A DNA stretch of 64,000 bases from Aquimonas sp. (GTDB lineage Bacteria > Pseudomonadota > Gammaproteobacteria > Xanthomonadales > Xanthomonadaceae), in contig JAKOMQ010000006.1 of assembly GCA_022241605.1 (NCBI GenBank), positions 5,692-69,691 of the forward strand, in the 5' to 3' direction. The notes under the pieces were generated by a model. The model did no database searches. It was not told where the DNA came from and saw only the letters and a program-made list of their open reading frames with translations. The position numbers and the translations under genes are program-made. Shown here piece after piece: positions 46,475-55,284 of the stretch; positions within the stretch are counted from its first letter, which is position 1; each line of letters begins with the position of its first letter.

Positions 46475-46659
46475 TCGGATGCCCCCCGGAACCCTCGGAT
46501 GCGCGCAGTGTAGACGCTGCGACACAGGCGGCGGTCGCCTTCCTCCATCAGCACTGGCGTGATGGGTACCTAGCGGCAGCACAGCCGCGGCGCCTCAGGC
46601 CTGCCGAATGAGGCGGCAGCCCGCAACCCAAGTGCGCGGCGCTCTGCGCACCCACTTCC

Positions 46660-47199
46660 TCAGCGCAGCGTGGCCTCTTCCAGCAGGGCACGCATGCCGG
46701 GAACCTGCTGGTACTCGCCGATCGCCTGTTTGGCTTCGGTCGACACGCGTGCGCCGGCATCGATCAACACCCGCGCGGTATCGTCGCCCCCGGTGTACAG
46801 CGCCAGCGATAGCGGGGTGAAACTCTGCGCGCTCTGCCGGCCGTGGTCGGCGCCCTCAGCGAGCAGGAAGCTCACCGTCTCGGGCGGGCAGAATTGCGCG
46901 CCCATCATCAGCGCCGTGTAGTTGGCGTTTCCGAGCGCATCCATGTCCAGGCCATGGCGCTTCAACACCTGCAGCCAGCTGACACCCAGATCGAAGCGCG
47001 CGCCCTCGGTGCAGGTCAGCACCGCCATTTGCACCGCATCCTGGCGGGTGATGGCCGACATCTCCGCCGGCCTGACTCCGACTGTCAGCAAGGCATCCAC
47101 CAGCTCCGCCTTGAGCTGCATAATCGGCGAGGCAAGGTTGCTGGGATCAATAGCCAGCCGCTCCCGCTCGAGCACGGCGTGCGCCTCGGCGCGGGTCAT
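46660..47199 (-). CDS. Ankyrin-repeat protein
   Basis: The 179-residue product contains two or three ankyrin repeats in its C-terminal half (GNANYTALMMGAQFCPPETV, SFTPLSLALYTGGDDTARVL, IDAGARV). The N-terminal part is helical and unassigned. No signal peptide is seen. The ATG at 47199 is the first sensible start; the frame runs upstream through low-complexity translation. Binding partner unknown. Confidence 0.7.
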   Translation of the reverse strand: MTRAEAHAVLERERLAIDPSNLASPIMQLKAELVDALLTVGVRPAEMSAITRQDAVQMAVLTCTEGARFDLGVSWLQVLKRHGLDMDALGNANYTALMMGAQFCPPETVSFLLAEGADHGRQSAQSFTPLSLALYTGGDDTARVLIDAGARVSTEAKQAIGEYQQVPGMRALLEEATLR

Positions 47200-47306
47200 G
47201 GCCGGGGCAAGGCGCCCATGGGTGATCCCGCCTCGTCTCCAATCTCCGCCCAAAGTCGAGGACGAGTGCAAGCGATGGCGGCTACAAGCATCGAGCGGTT
47301 CGGACG

Positions 47307-47786
47307 ATGACGAAGACGCAGAGCACGTTCGGTTCGAACTTCGACGACTTCCTCGCGGAGGACAGGCTAGTCGAAGAGGCCAGTGCGATCGCAATCAAGC
47401 GAGTGATCGCCTGGCAGCTGGCGCAGGCGATGAAGGCTAAGGGGCTCAGCAAGCTCTCCGTAGCCAAGCGCATGGGAACCAGCCGATCCCATCTGGATCG
47501 CATCCTCAATGCCACCGATGCCGGATTGAGGCTTGAGACCTTGCGCGGGGCGGGAAACACTGTGGGCTGTCAGGTGACGGTGACTCTGACGGCTTCCGAG
47601 CAGTGGAACCAATGGGCTCGGCCGTTCTCACGAAGTCCGACGGCACACACGTCCTACGGGATGCGTCAAAGCAGGATGCCGAAGCATCGCAGGGCTTGTT
47701 CCGCGACTGAGACTGCCCAATCCTTGCCCAACCCGCCGGCTTCAGAAGCCAGACCGGCTGCTCGCGCTGCGTCAATCTCCGCGTGA
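47307..47786 (+). CDS. XRE-type helix-turn-helix antitoxin-like regulator with aberrant C-terminus
   Basis: The first 95 residues match small XRE regulators often paired with HigB/RelE-type toxins: FGSNFDDFLAEDRLVEEASA, IKRVIAWQLAQAMKAKGLSK and the HTH LSVAKRMGTSRSHLDRIL. Family members usually stop soon after the segment equivalent to GNTVGCQVTVTL. Here the frame runs on for about 60 further residues of atypical composition, suggesting that the normal stop was lost by a frameshift. No toxin gene is adjacent. It may be an orphan or decaying regulator. Confidence 0.6.
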   Translation: MTKTQSTFGSNFDDFLAEDRLVEEASAIAIKRVIAWQLAQAMKAKGLSKLSVAKRMGTSRSHLDRILNATDAGLRLETLRGAGNTVGCQVTVTLTASEQWNQWARPFSRSPTAHTSYGMRQSRMPKHRRACSATETAQSLPNPPASEARPAARAASISA

Positions 47787-47838
47787 TCCAAGCCCCAACG
47801 CCGCCCTACCCCGCCCGTAACGCCGAGAGCTTTTGACC

Positions 47839-48978
47839 ATGCCACTGCGATTACTCCACACCGCTGACTGGCAGATCGGCCGAGTCTTCTCGCAGTTCGA
47901 GCCGGACGACGCGGCTGCACTGTTCGAGGCGCGCTTCGCCAGCGTTGAACGCATCGCCGCGCTGGCCAACGCGCACGCGGTCGATGCGGTGCTGGTCGCA
48001 GGAGACGTGTTCGATGCGCAGACCGTGGCGGACAAGACGATTCGCCGTCTGTTCCAAGCCATGCAGGCCTACGCCGGCACCTGGCTGCTGCTGCCGGGAA
48101 ACCACGATGCTGCCTTGGCCGAATCGGTGTGGACGCGCGCGCAGCGGCTCGGCGTGCTGCCCGCCCATATGCGCGCCTGCCTGGAACCGCGCGTTCAGAT
48201 CATCAACGAGCGCTTTGCCCTGTTGCCCGCGCCGCTGATGCAGCGACACACCTACGACGATCTCACCCGCTGGTTCGACGAGGCTGAAACGCCTGCACAC
48301 TTGCCACGCGTCGGCTTGGCCCACGGCAGCGTGCAGGGCGTGTTGGCCGAGGACATCGACTCGGCTAATCCCATTGCCGCAGATCGCGCCACACACGCAC
48401 GGCTCGACTATCTCGCGCTCGGCGACTGGCACGGCTGCAAGCAGATCGATGCGCGCACCTGGTATGCCGGCACGCATGAACCCGAGCGCTTCAAGGACAA
48501 CGACCCCGGCCACTGCCTGCTGGTCGAGATCGACGGCCCGGGTTCCGCGCAACAGGTGCAGCAACTTCGCTGCGGGCGCTACCGCTGGCAGACACTTGAG
48601 GCCAGCGTGCAGGTCGCCAGCGATCTCGACAGCGTGACCCAGCAGCTCTCCGCGCTCGGCGCCGATGACGTGCTGCAGCTCCACGTCGCCGGCCTCACGG
48701 ACCTGGCCGGCCAACGTCGGCTGCAACATGCCATCGACGATGCCCGTGCGCGCGTGCGCGCACTGGTGGCGACGACGCATGCACTCAGCCTGCAACCCAC
48801 GCCCGAGGATCTCGACGCCCTGCATGCCGACGGCTATGTGGGCGAAGTGCTGCAGACCCTGCGCGACGAACAAGCCGGCGCCGACGGCGAGCGCGCCCGC
48901 GATGCGCTGGTGATCCTTGCTCAGCTGCTTGACGAGCAACGCGCGCGCACCACGACCCGTGCAGGCGGCCCGGCATGA
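47839..48978 (+). CDS. SbcD/Mre11-like DNA repair exonuclease
   Basis: The 379-residue metallophosphoesterase carries the full set of metal-binding motifs: LLHTADWQIG, VAGDVFDAQ, LLPGNHDAA, GLAHGS and ALGDWHG. It resembles the YhaO branch of SbcD. Together with the SbcC-like ATPase it should process DNA ends or hairpins. ATG 47839 was chosen over a TTG two codons earlier. It overlaps the ATPase gene by four bases (ATGA), so subunits are made together. Confidence 0.9.
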   Translation: MPLRLLHTADWQIGRVFSQFEPDDAAALFEARFASVERIAALANAHAVDAVLVAGDVFDAQTVADKTIRRLFQAMQAYAGTWLLLPGNHDAALAESVWTRAQRLGVLPAHMRACLEPRVQIINERFALLPAPLMQRHTYDDLTRWFDEAETPAHLPRVGLAHGSVQGVLAEDIDSANPIAADRATHARLDYLALGDWHGCKQIDARTWYAGTHEPERFKDNDPGHCLLVEIDGPGSAQQVQQLRCGRYRWQTLEASVQVASDLDSVTQQLSALGADDVLQLHVAGLTDLAGQRRLQHAIDDARARVRALVATTHALSLQPTPEDLDALHADGYVGEVLQTLRDEQAGADGERARDALVILAQLLDEQRARTTTRAGGPA

Positions 48979-51617
48979 AGCTGCGGCGCCTGCGCATCGA
49001 GCAATTCAAACGCTTTCGCGAGCCGCTGCTGATCGAAAACTTTGACGACGGCTTGAACCTGTTCGCCGCACCGAACGAGGCCGGCAAATCGACCGTCGCC
49101 GAAGCCATCCGCGCCGCCTTCTTCGAGCGCCACCGCAGCAGCAGCGTCGAACACTTGCGGCCTTGGGGCGACGCCAGCGCCGCGCCCAGCGTCGAGGTCG
49201 AATTCGATATCGATGGCAGCCGCTATCGACTGCACAAGACATTCCTGGGTCGCAAGCGCTGCGCACTGGAAATCGCCGGCCAGTCAACCCTGGACGGCGT
49301 GGCCGCCGAGGATCACCTCGCCGGCCTGCTGGGCTTCAAGTTCCCGGGCAAGGGCGAGAGCAAGCCCGAGCACATGGGCATACCCGGCCTGCTGTGGATC
49401 CGCCAGGGCGGCTCGCACGAACTCGGTGACGTCGTCAGCCACGCAGCCGACCAGCTGCGCACGGTGCTCAGCGAGTCACTCGGCGAACTGACCGCAACCA
49501 GCGGCGACGCCCTGCTGGCCGAGGTTGAAACCGCCCGCAACGAACTGCTGACCGCCAGCACCGGCAAGCCGCGTGGCGAACTCGCAGATGCGCAAAAGAA
49601 GCAGGCCGAACTAGCCGAGTCGCTCGCGCAGCTCGATCGCGACATCGACAGCTACCAGAACACCGTGGACCGCCTCGCCATGCTGCGCCGCGATCACCAG
49701 CGCGACGCGCAGGAACGCCCGTGGGAGAGCCTTCGCCAGCAGCACAGCGTCGCCGAAGCGAAGCTGCAGCAGGCGATGGGCTTGGCCTCACGCGAAGCCG
49801 AAGCGCTGAACCAGCAGCGGCAGATCGCCACGCAAGTCAGCGCGCTGCGCGATCAGCTCAGCGCCTTTGCGCGCGACGACGAAGCCGTGAAAGCGCGCAC
49901 ACAGTCACTTGAACAGACTGAAGCTGCGCTGCAGCGCGCACAGACAGAACTCGGCGTGCAGCAGCAGCGTCACCAGCACGCCATCGCCGATGAAGCCGCC
50001 GCGCGCGAGCACCTCGCCCGCATTCGTGCCGGCGCACAGCACGCCGAGCTGCGCGCCAAGGCCGACGCAATCGAGGCCACGCTGCGCACGCAGACCGATG
50101 CCCTGCAACGTGCTCGCCAAGCGCGCGAAGGCATGCTGGCGCTGCGCACCGATGCCGATGCGCTGCACATCGCGCCGGCCGATCTCAAAACGCTTGCGGG
50201 CCTGACGGCCTCGCTGCGCGACCTCGACGTGCGCCTCGAAGCCATCGCCACCGCACTCGACATCGAACTGCAGCCGGGCCAAACCCTGCGCATCGGTGAC
50301 GACACGCTCAGCGGCAGCGCCCGCCGCACCGTGCTCGGCCCGACCCTGATCGACATCGCGGGCGTCGGCCGCATCACCGTCACCCCTGGCGCCGCCGACC
50401 TCAACAGCCTCAAGGCGCAGCGCGAACACCCGGCCAGCGACCTCCAGATCCTGCTCGCCCGGCTCGGCGTCGCACACGTGGCCGCCGCCGAAGAACGCGC
50501 GCGCCAGGCGACCCAGCGCCGCCATGAAGCCGATGGCCATCAGAAGGTGTTGGAAACGCTGGCACCGCAGGGCATCGACACGCTCGACGCCGAGCGCGCC
50601 GCCGGCAGCGCCCGCCTTGATGCCCTGCGCAGACAGTTGGAGGCCCTGCCGCCGATCAGCGATGAGGACGCGAAACTGCCCGCACTGGCCAGCGTGGAGG
50701 CCACAGCAGCGCACGCTGCCACCGCACTCAAATGCGCAGAGGCCGCATTCAACGAGGCCCGCATCGCCCATGCACAGGCCAGCAGCGCAATCGCCAGCGC
50801 ACGCCAGGAACTCAGCGCCGCCGAGGCCACGCTGAACGACCCACAGCGTGCGCAGAAACAGACCACAGCGCAGGACGCACTGACCGATGCTTTGGCACGG
50901 CAGGCGACGGCCGAGCAAGCGCTGACAAGCGTGCAGGAGGCATTGCAGAACGCGCAGCCCGAACTGCTGAAGCAGGATGTTGAACGGCTTGATCGCAGCG
51001 CCCGCCAACTCGAAGAGGCCCACAGCCAACGCCAGCAGGAACTGATCCGGCTCGAAGCCGAACTGCACAGCAAGGGCGCGCTGGGCCTGGAAGAACAGCG
51101 CGCCGAACGACAGCAGAAGCACGAAGCCAGCCGCCGACGCAGCGAAGAACTCGGCAAGCGCGCCGCCGCGCTCGATCACCTGCTGAAGCTGCTGCGCGAC
51201 AAGCGCGCAGCGCTGGCCCGCCGACTGCGCGCGCCCCTGCAGCAGCATCTGGATCGCAACCTGCAGATCCTGTTTCCCGGCGCCCACATCGAGATCGCCG
51301 ACGACCTCTCACCCGGCCCGATCACCCGCAACGGCCAGCGCGGCACCGAGACCGGCGACTTCGATCAGCTCAGCCTCGGCACCCGCGAACAAATGGGCAT
51401 CATCGCCCGCCTCGCCTACGCCGACCTGCTGCAGCAAGCCGGCAAACCCACCCTGCTGATCTTGGACGACGCCCTGGTCAACACCGACGACGACCGCCTC
51501 GCCGGCATGAAACGCGTGCTCTACGACGCAGCGCAGAGGCATCAGCTGCTGATCTTTACCTGCCACCCGGCGGGGTGGCGGGATCTTGGGGTGGTGACTC
51601 GGGGATTGGAGTCCTGA
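48975..51617 (+). CDS. SbcC/YhaN-like coiled-coil ATPase
   Basis: The 880-residue protein has the N-terminal Walker A in NLFAAPNEAGKSTVAEAI (about 32-40) and the Walker B in LLILDDALVNTDDDRL near residue 825, with Ala/Glu/Gln-rich coiled coils between them. A central non-coil segment at about 410-480 (DIELQPGQTLRIGDDTLSG) takes the place of a zinc hook; no CxxC hook is seen. This is the YhaN pattern of SMC/Rad50-like ATPases. Partner of the upstream nuclease. It converges with the SIR2-HerA operon about 85 bases further on. Confidence 0.88.
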   Translation: MKLRRLRIEQFKRFREPLLIENFDDGLNLFAAPNEAGKSTVAEAIRAAFFERHRSSSVEHLRPWGDASAAPSVEVEFDIDGSRYRLHKTFLGRKRCALEIAGQSTLDGVAAEDHLAGLLGFKFPGKGESKPEHMGIPGLLWIRQGGSHELGDVVSHAADQLRTVLSESLGELTATSGDALLAEVETARNELLTASTGKPRGELADAQKKQAELAESLAQLDRDIDSYQNTVDRLAMLRRDHQRDAQERPWESLRQQHSVAEAKLQQAMGLASREAEALNQQRQIATQVSALRDQLSAFARDDEAVKARTQSLEQTEAALQRAQTELGVQQQRHQHAIADEAAAREHLARIRAGAQHAELRAKADAIEATLRTQTDALQRARQAREGMLALRTDADALHIAPADLKTLAGLTASLRDLDVRLEAIATALDIELQPGQTLRIGDDTLSGSARRTVLGPTLIDIAGVGRITVTPGAADLNSLKAQREHPASDLQILLARLGVAHVAAAEERARQATQRRHEADGHQKVLETLAPQGIDTLDAERAAGSARLDALRRQLEALPPISDEDAKLPALASVEATAAHAATALKCAEAAFNEARIAHAQASSAIASARQELSAAEATLNDPQRAQKQTTAQDALTDALARQATAEQALTSVQEALQNAQPELLKQDVERLDRSARQLEEAHSQRQQELIRLEAELHSKGALGLEEQRAERQQKHEASRRRSEELGKRAAALDHLLKLLRDKRAALARRLRAPLQQHLDRNLQILFPGAHIEIADDLSPGPITRNGQRGTETGDFDQLSLGTREQMGIIARLAYADLLQQAGKPTLLILDDALVNTDDDRLAGMKRVLYDAAQRHQLLIFTCHPAGWRDLGVVTRGLES

Positions 51618-51704
51618 TTCACACCCCCCGCCTTCGATAACTCGGCGGAGCGAACACCTCTAGACAAATCTCTGCTCTTGCGCGACCGGCGCCGACAGAA
51701 GACG

Positions 51705-51914
51705 CTACAACTTCATATATGAGTAGGCGTTCTTGATGTTCGCGTGGAAATACTTGCCTTTTGAATCTGACATCATAATCCCTTCATAAATGCCGAGAGG
51801 GACATTGGAGTACTGGTACACAGCACCTCTGATGAACTCAATTTCGAGCATTTTGGCATCTGCGTCATAGCCGATACTCTGGATGTCGGTTGACACCACT
51901 GACGTGCGCTCCAT
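51705..51914 (-). CDS. KTSC-domain protein at the end of the defence operon
   Basis: The 69-residue protein is a single KTSC domain: SVVSTDIQSIGYDADAKMLE, YQYSNVPLGIYEGIM and KGKYFHANIKNAYSYMKL; here the usual K-T-S-C ending has drifted. KTSC proteins are thought to bind RNA or nucleic acid, with little experimental data. Its start lies 25 bases after the HerA stop on the same strand, so it is likely co-transcribed. The gene is lower in GC than the core genome. Accessory role in defence is inference. Confidence 0.82.
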   Translation of the reverse strand: MERTSVVSTDIQSIGYDADAKMLEIEFIRGAVYQYSNVPLGIYEGIMMSDSKGKYFHANIKNAYSYMKL

Positions 51915-51939
51915 ATCTAATCTCCTAGTCCGCCGTAAC

Positions 51940-53895
51940 TTACGCTAATGGGGTCTTCGTCGATATTTCTTCTGTCTCTGGATGCTTCTCCGGTTCCTCT
52001 TCGACGACAGGCGTTGACTGAGGAACCTTTGGGTTCAGTTTCCGCCACGCCATTATCAATGGCCTATAGTCCTCGCCTGTGATCGATTCGGTCCACCCGC
52101 CACTTCTGACACGGAGCCCATCTGCACCTTTAGGCACCACGACAGCAGGGTCCTCGCTATCGGGTCGACCCCCCTCAGCCAAGCGATCAATGACCGCCCG
52201 AACCGGCATGTTGACAGCTTCACCGACGATTAGTGCTTCACCCGTCCTCAGGACTGGCAACATCGAGAACAGTCCCTTCAGATTGTCGGATGCGCAAGAC
52301 ATCACCTGCGAGCGATCTGCGTCATTGGTGAGACGCAAAGCGACGACCGTGCCGCACTGCGAGAGAATTGTCGCGTCAACTTCGGAAGGTCGCTGACTAA
52401 CCAACATGAGGCCTACACCATACTTACGGCCTTCTTTCGCAATTCTTCGAGCCGAAGTCGATGCGCGGCCTTTCGATTGAGCGCCGAGGTAGACATGAGC
52501 TTCTTCAAGCACAACGAGAAGCGGTCGTTCTCGACCACCCTCCTTCATAAAGCGCCCCCAGAAGATCGCGTCATACAAGATACGTAGCACCGCCCCGACG
52601 ATATCATCAACAATTGAGGCCGGGATCCCTGATAGATCAAAAACAGAAATGGGAGCCTCCAACCCGATCCACGCCGAAAGCAACTCATCCAAGTCGGATC
52701 TGGTTTGATTATCTGAGTCTACAGACCACTCACCAGGGTTAAACAGAAACTGCATCCGCGGGTCCCGGAGCTTACCCTCCAAAATGTCCAAGTGGGTACG
52801 CGGCATATCCATGTACAGACCCTTATGGATCTTCTCGGCACCAGCATCCGTGGTTACCGGTTTAAATCGTGGGCGGATCAGCTTATATGCATCGCCTTCA
52901 AATTTAACAGCAGGAACACCTTCAAGAATATGAGCTCGTGTCGCCTCTGTTTGATTCTGATTGCTGGAAACGGTATGGGTTGCACAATGGATCGAATACA
53001 GTTCGTGCCATAGCTTGAACACCGAGAACGGCAGTGGCGAATCCACAGTAATCTCCTCATCAACCAGACTGTGGGCAATTCCTCTTGGTCGTGAGAATCG
53101 CTTGCTAGACAGGATCTTCTCTTGCATGATTGCCAAGGGTGTCCCGCTCACCGAGCCCATCGCGATCGACATGAACTCGTCTGAGGTGAGAGCCCAAAAG
53201 GGGACGTGAAGCTCCCGCTCACCGGCCGCGATATCGGCCCCGACTCGAAACACTCTTGCAAGAGTGCCGAATGCTTTCGCGTACTCGCCATGAAGGTCAA
53301 ACAAGATCACTCGGGCTGACTGAAAACGGTTTCTATCCGAAACAACACCTAGGATTTTGGCGACAGCATTGGACTTTCCAGAGCCAGTACTCCCAACCAC
53401 AGCAGAGTGACGGCTGACCAATCGATTCAAATCAAGGTAGGCACGAATGGATTCAGCACTGGCAACTCTCCCGACCGCAACATAGCTGTCGTCATCGCCA
53501 GGCGCGTAGACGGTTTTCAGATCGGACTCGGTAACAACGTGCACCCAATCGCCAATCGAGGGGTACTGAGCGATACCGCGTTCAAACTTCGCTCCTCGCC
53601 GACCTTGCCCCACAAGCTCCACCCGAAGCCAGCGATTTCCAAACTGCGGCGCGAGCTCCGGAGGGCCTGGCGCGGCGCCCGCGCCCACCTGCGATATCAC
53701 CCCGTACAGATCAACGTACCCTAAAGGGATACGAACGAAGCCGCCAACCTGACCGACTTGGTATGCCTCGCCGTTGACGAACAAGAGCCCACCTGGGGTG
53801 CTGTCCGCAAGTTTGACACCAATGCTAGACCCATTGACGTCCTCTACTGTGCCAAGCCGTGATGGATCCGCGCTACGCATCTGATTTCGAGCCAT
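51940..53895 (-). CDS. HerA/FtsK-type ATPase of a SIR2-HerA defence pair
   Basis: The 651-residue product has the HerA barrel N-terminal domain (about 1-150), Walker A in VVGSTGSGKSNAVAK (168-175), VILFDLHGEYAKAF, Walker B in LLVVLEEAHVYLG (about 461-472) and a C-terminal SQRPSEVDATILSQCGTVVAL segment. It belongs to the DUF87/HerA translocase group that forms hexamers. In SIR2-HerA (Nezha-type) systems the ATPase and SIR2 protein form a complex that degrades NAD during phage infection. ATG 53895 is preceded by GGAGGG; a GTG at 53910 is an alternative. It overlaps the SIR2 gene by 23 bases. GC content is visibly lower than in the core regions. Confidence 0.92.
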   Translation of the reverse strand: MARNQMRSADPSRLGTVEDVNGSSIGVKLADSTPGGLLFVNGEAYQVGQVGGFVRIPLGYVDLYGVISQVGAGAAPGPPELAPQFGNRWLRVELVGQGRRGAKFERGIAQYPSIGDWVHVVTESDLKTVYAPGDDDSYVAVGRVASAESIRAYLDLNRLVSRHSAVVGSTGSGKSNAVAKILGVVSDRNRFQSARVILFDLHGEYAKAFGTLARVFRVGADIAAGERELHVPFWALTSDEFMSIAMGSVSGTPLAIMQEKILSSKRFSRPRGIAHSLVDEEITVDSPLPFSVFKLWHELYSIHCATHTVSSNQNQTEATRAHILEGVPAVKFEGDAYKLIRPRFKPVTTDAGAEKIHKGLYMDMPRTHLDILEGKLRDPRMQFLFNPGEWSVDSDNQTRSDLDELLSAWIGLEAPISVFDLSGIPASIVDDIVGAVLRILYDAIFWGRFMKEGGRERPLLVVLEEAHVYLGAQSKGRASTSARRIAKEGRKYGVGLMLVSQRPSEVDATILSQCGTVVALRLTNDADRSQVMSCASDNLKGLFSMLPVLRTGEALIVGEAVNMPVRAVIDRLAEGGRPDSEDPAVVVPKGADGLRVRSGGWTESITGEDYRPLIMAWRKLNPKVPQSTPVVEEEPEKHPETEEISTKTPLA

Positions 53896-55228
53896 GCCCG
53901 CTCCCTCCACAGAGCTGTTCTAGAAAGAGACCGAAGTAGTGGAAGTCTCCAAGCCGACAGTACGGACTCGTCGGCTCTGGATCGCTCCCGGGCATCGACT
54001 TCTCAAATAACCACGGCGCGTGCTCGTCGCCGCCAGCCGTTCCCGGGCGATAGAGCCCAGGACGGGTTCCGACGACAGCACCATCCCACGCAAGCACAGT
54101 CAAATTGCCTTGTTTCGCCGCGTACTCAACTGCTCTGGGATGCGCGCCCAGCTCAGAGTACATAAGTGCGAAACACTGAGCGTTTCTATTTCCACGCAGT
54201 CCATCGAGAATAACTTCATTCAGATGATCGTCCAAGAAAGAATACCCGCAAACCACCAGCCTGGGAGCATCCCTTCCGTGGAAAAAGGCGCGAAGCCGAT
54301 CTAGCATTGCAAGATACGGCATTCGTCGGCTTTGGTCGTACTTAAGGTGAGATGGATAGATCATCACTTTGCCGTTAGCGGCCTCCCGAGTTACGCGAAC
54401 AACCCTCGCCACCTTGGTTCCATTTACATTCTCCTCGATCCGCTCCCAGTTAATTGACCCGTGAAGTTTCCACAATCTAGTCCAACGAGCAGGGATTGCA
54501 TCGCTTTCGATCGAGGACAAATCGAACCATGGCTCCCGAGAACCAACAAAGCCATCGAAGTGCGGTAGTGGATGCCGCTCGAGTGCCTGTTCAAAGAGGA
54601 CGTCATAGTTGGGAGTGAATATTTCGGCAGGCGAGTCGCGACTTACCCCACCAATCCAAGAAGCGAAGCGGTTGTACGAGTTTCGATACTCAGGCAGCGG
54701 CTTGCTGATTTCGTTCACGATCAATGAGCAGATTTTTTCATCCAGCTCACTAAGTTCCACCTTTGAAATACCCAACACTGGCGCACTGCCGCGCCGGTTT
54801 GCTAGGGTTCGCAGCTCCGTAAGCACATCCTCAACGGTAGGGATTTTTCCGTCGGCTGATTGGCACTCGTCGTACAACGAGTCCCAATGGCTCTTTAACT
54901 TTGAGGACGACCCAGGCTCGGCGTCGAGTCTTTCCAAACCAAGCGCCACACGTTTTGTGAGCTCAATAACTGCCGGAATAAGGACGATACTTGCGCCCCC
55001 TGATTCGTCATAGACGCCAAGTGGACAACCTGCGCCAAGAAAGCACCCGATGCGTTGCTTGTTGTCCTGCAGTACCTGGCGCAGATTTCTAGCTTGCTGA
55101 GCGGCGTCATGAACCTGAGGTAATTTCACGTCAAGTGGGCCGGGTGTAGAATCCGGCACAGCTAGTGCGGGGGCGGGGGCGGGGGCGGGGGCGGGGGCGG
55201 GGGCGGGGGCGTGGGGATCATTGTTCAT
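53873..55228 (-). CDS. SIR2-family NADase-like protein of the SIR2-HerA pair
   Basis: The 451-residue protein has SIR2 motifs: the NAD-binding CFLGAGCPLG (residues 62-71), the TPNYD segment with its catalytic Asn (about 203-207), the HGS segment with the catalytic His in LWKLHGSINW (about 255) and VVCGYSFLDDHLN. Bacterial SIR2 defence proteins hydrolyse NAD to stop phage growth; the combination with HerA is known. The N-terminus carries seven Ala-Pro repeats (7-20), coded by seven GGGGGC units, before the domain starts near residue 30. A start downstream of the repeat is possible but none is as well placed. The ribosome-binding site AGAGGA sits ahead of the ATG. Confidence 0.9.
   Translation of the reverse strand: MNNDPHAPAPAPAPAPAPAPALAVPDSTPGPLDVKLPQVHDAAQQARNLRQVLQDNKQRIGCFLGAGCPLGVYDESGGASIVLIPAVIELTKRVALGLERLDAEPGSSSKLKSHWDSLYDECQSADGKIPTVEDVLTELRTLANRRGSAPVLGISKVELSELDEKICSLIVNEISKPLPEYRNSYNRFASWIGGVSRDSPAEIFTPNYDVLFEQALERHPLPHFDGFVGSREPWFDLSSIESDAIPARWTRLWKLHGSINWERIEENVNGTKVARVVRVTREAANGKVMIYPSHLKYDQSRRMPYLAMLDRLRAFFHGRDAPRLVVCGYSFLDDHLNEVILDGLRGNRNAQCFALMYSELGAHPRAVEYAAKQGNLTVLAWDGAVVGTRPGLYRPGTAGGDEHAPWLFEKSMPGSDPEPTSPYCRLGDFHYFGLFLEQLCGGSGHGSKSDA
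55169..55210. repeat. Seven tandem GGGGGC hexamers at the start of the SIR2 gene
   Basis: On the plus strand GGGGGC repeats seven times without change. In the SIR2 frame it encodes (Ala-Pro)7. Each unit carries five G, so the plus strand could form G-quadruplexes. Confidence 0.95.
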
Positions 55229-55257
55229 GGTCGATTTTTCCTCTCCATAGTCACGAC

Positions 55258-55284
55258 GTGGAACCGAATTCTGAAAAGTTCCAC
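55258..55284. repeat. Inverted repeat between the helicase and SIR2 genes
   Basis: GTGGAAC and GTTCCAC form a perfect 7-base inverted repeat with a 13-base centre, touching the helicase stop codon and about 30 bases upstream of the SIR2 start. It could be an operator, an RNA hairpin that tunes SIR2 expression or a weak terminator. Confidence 0.5.
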
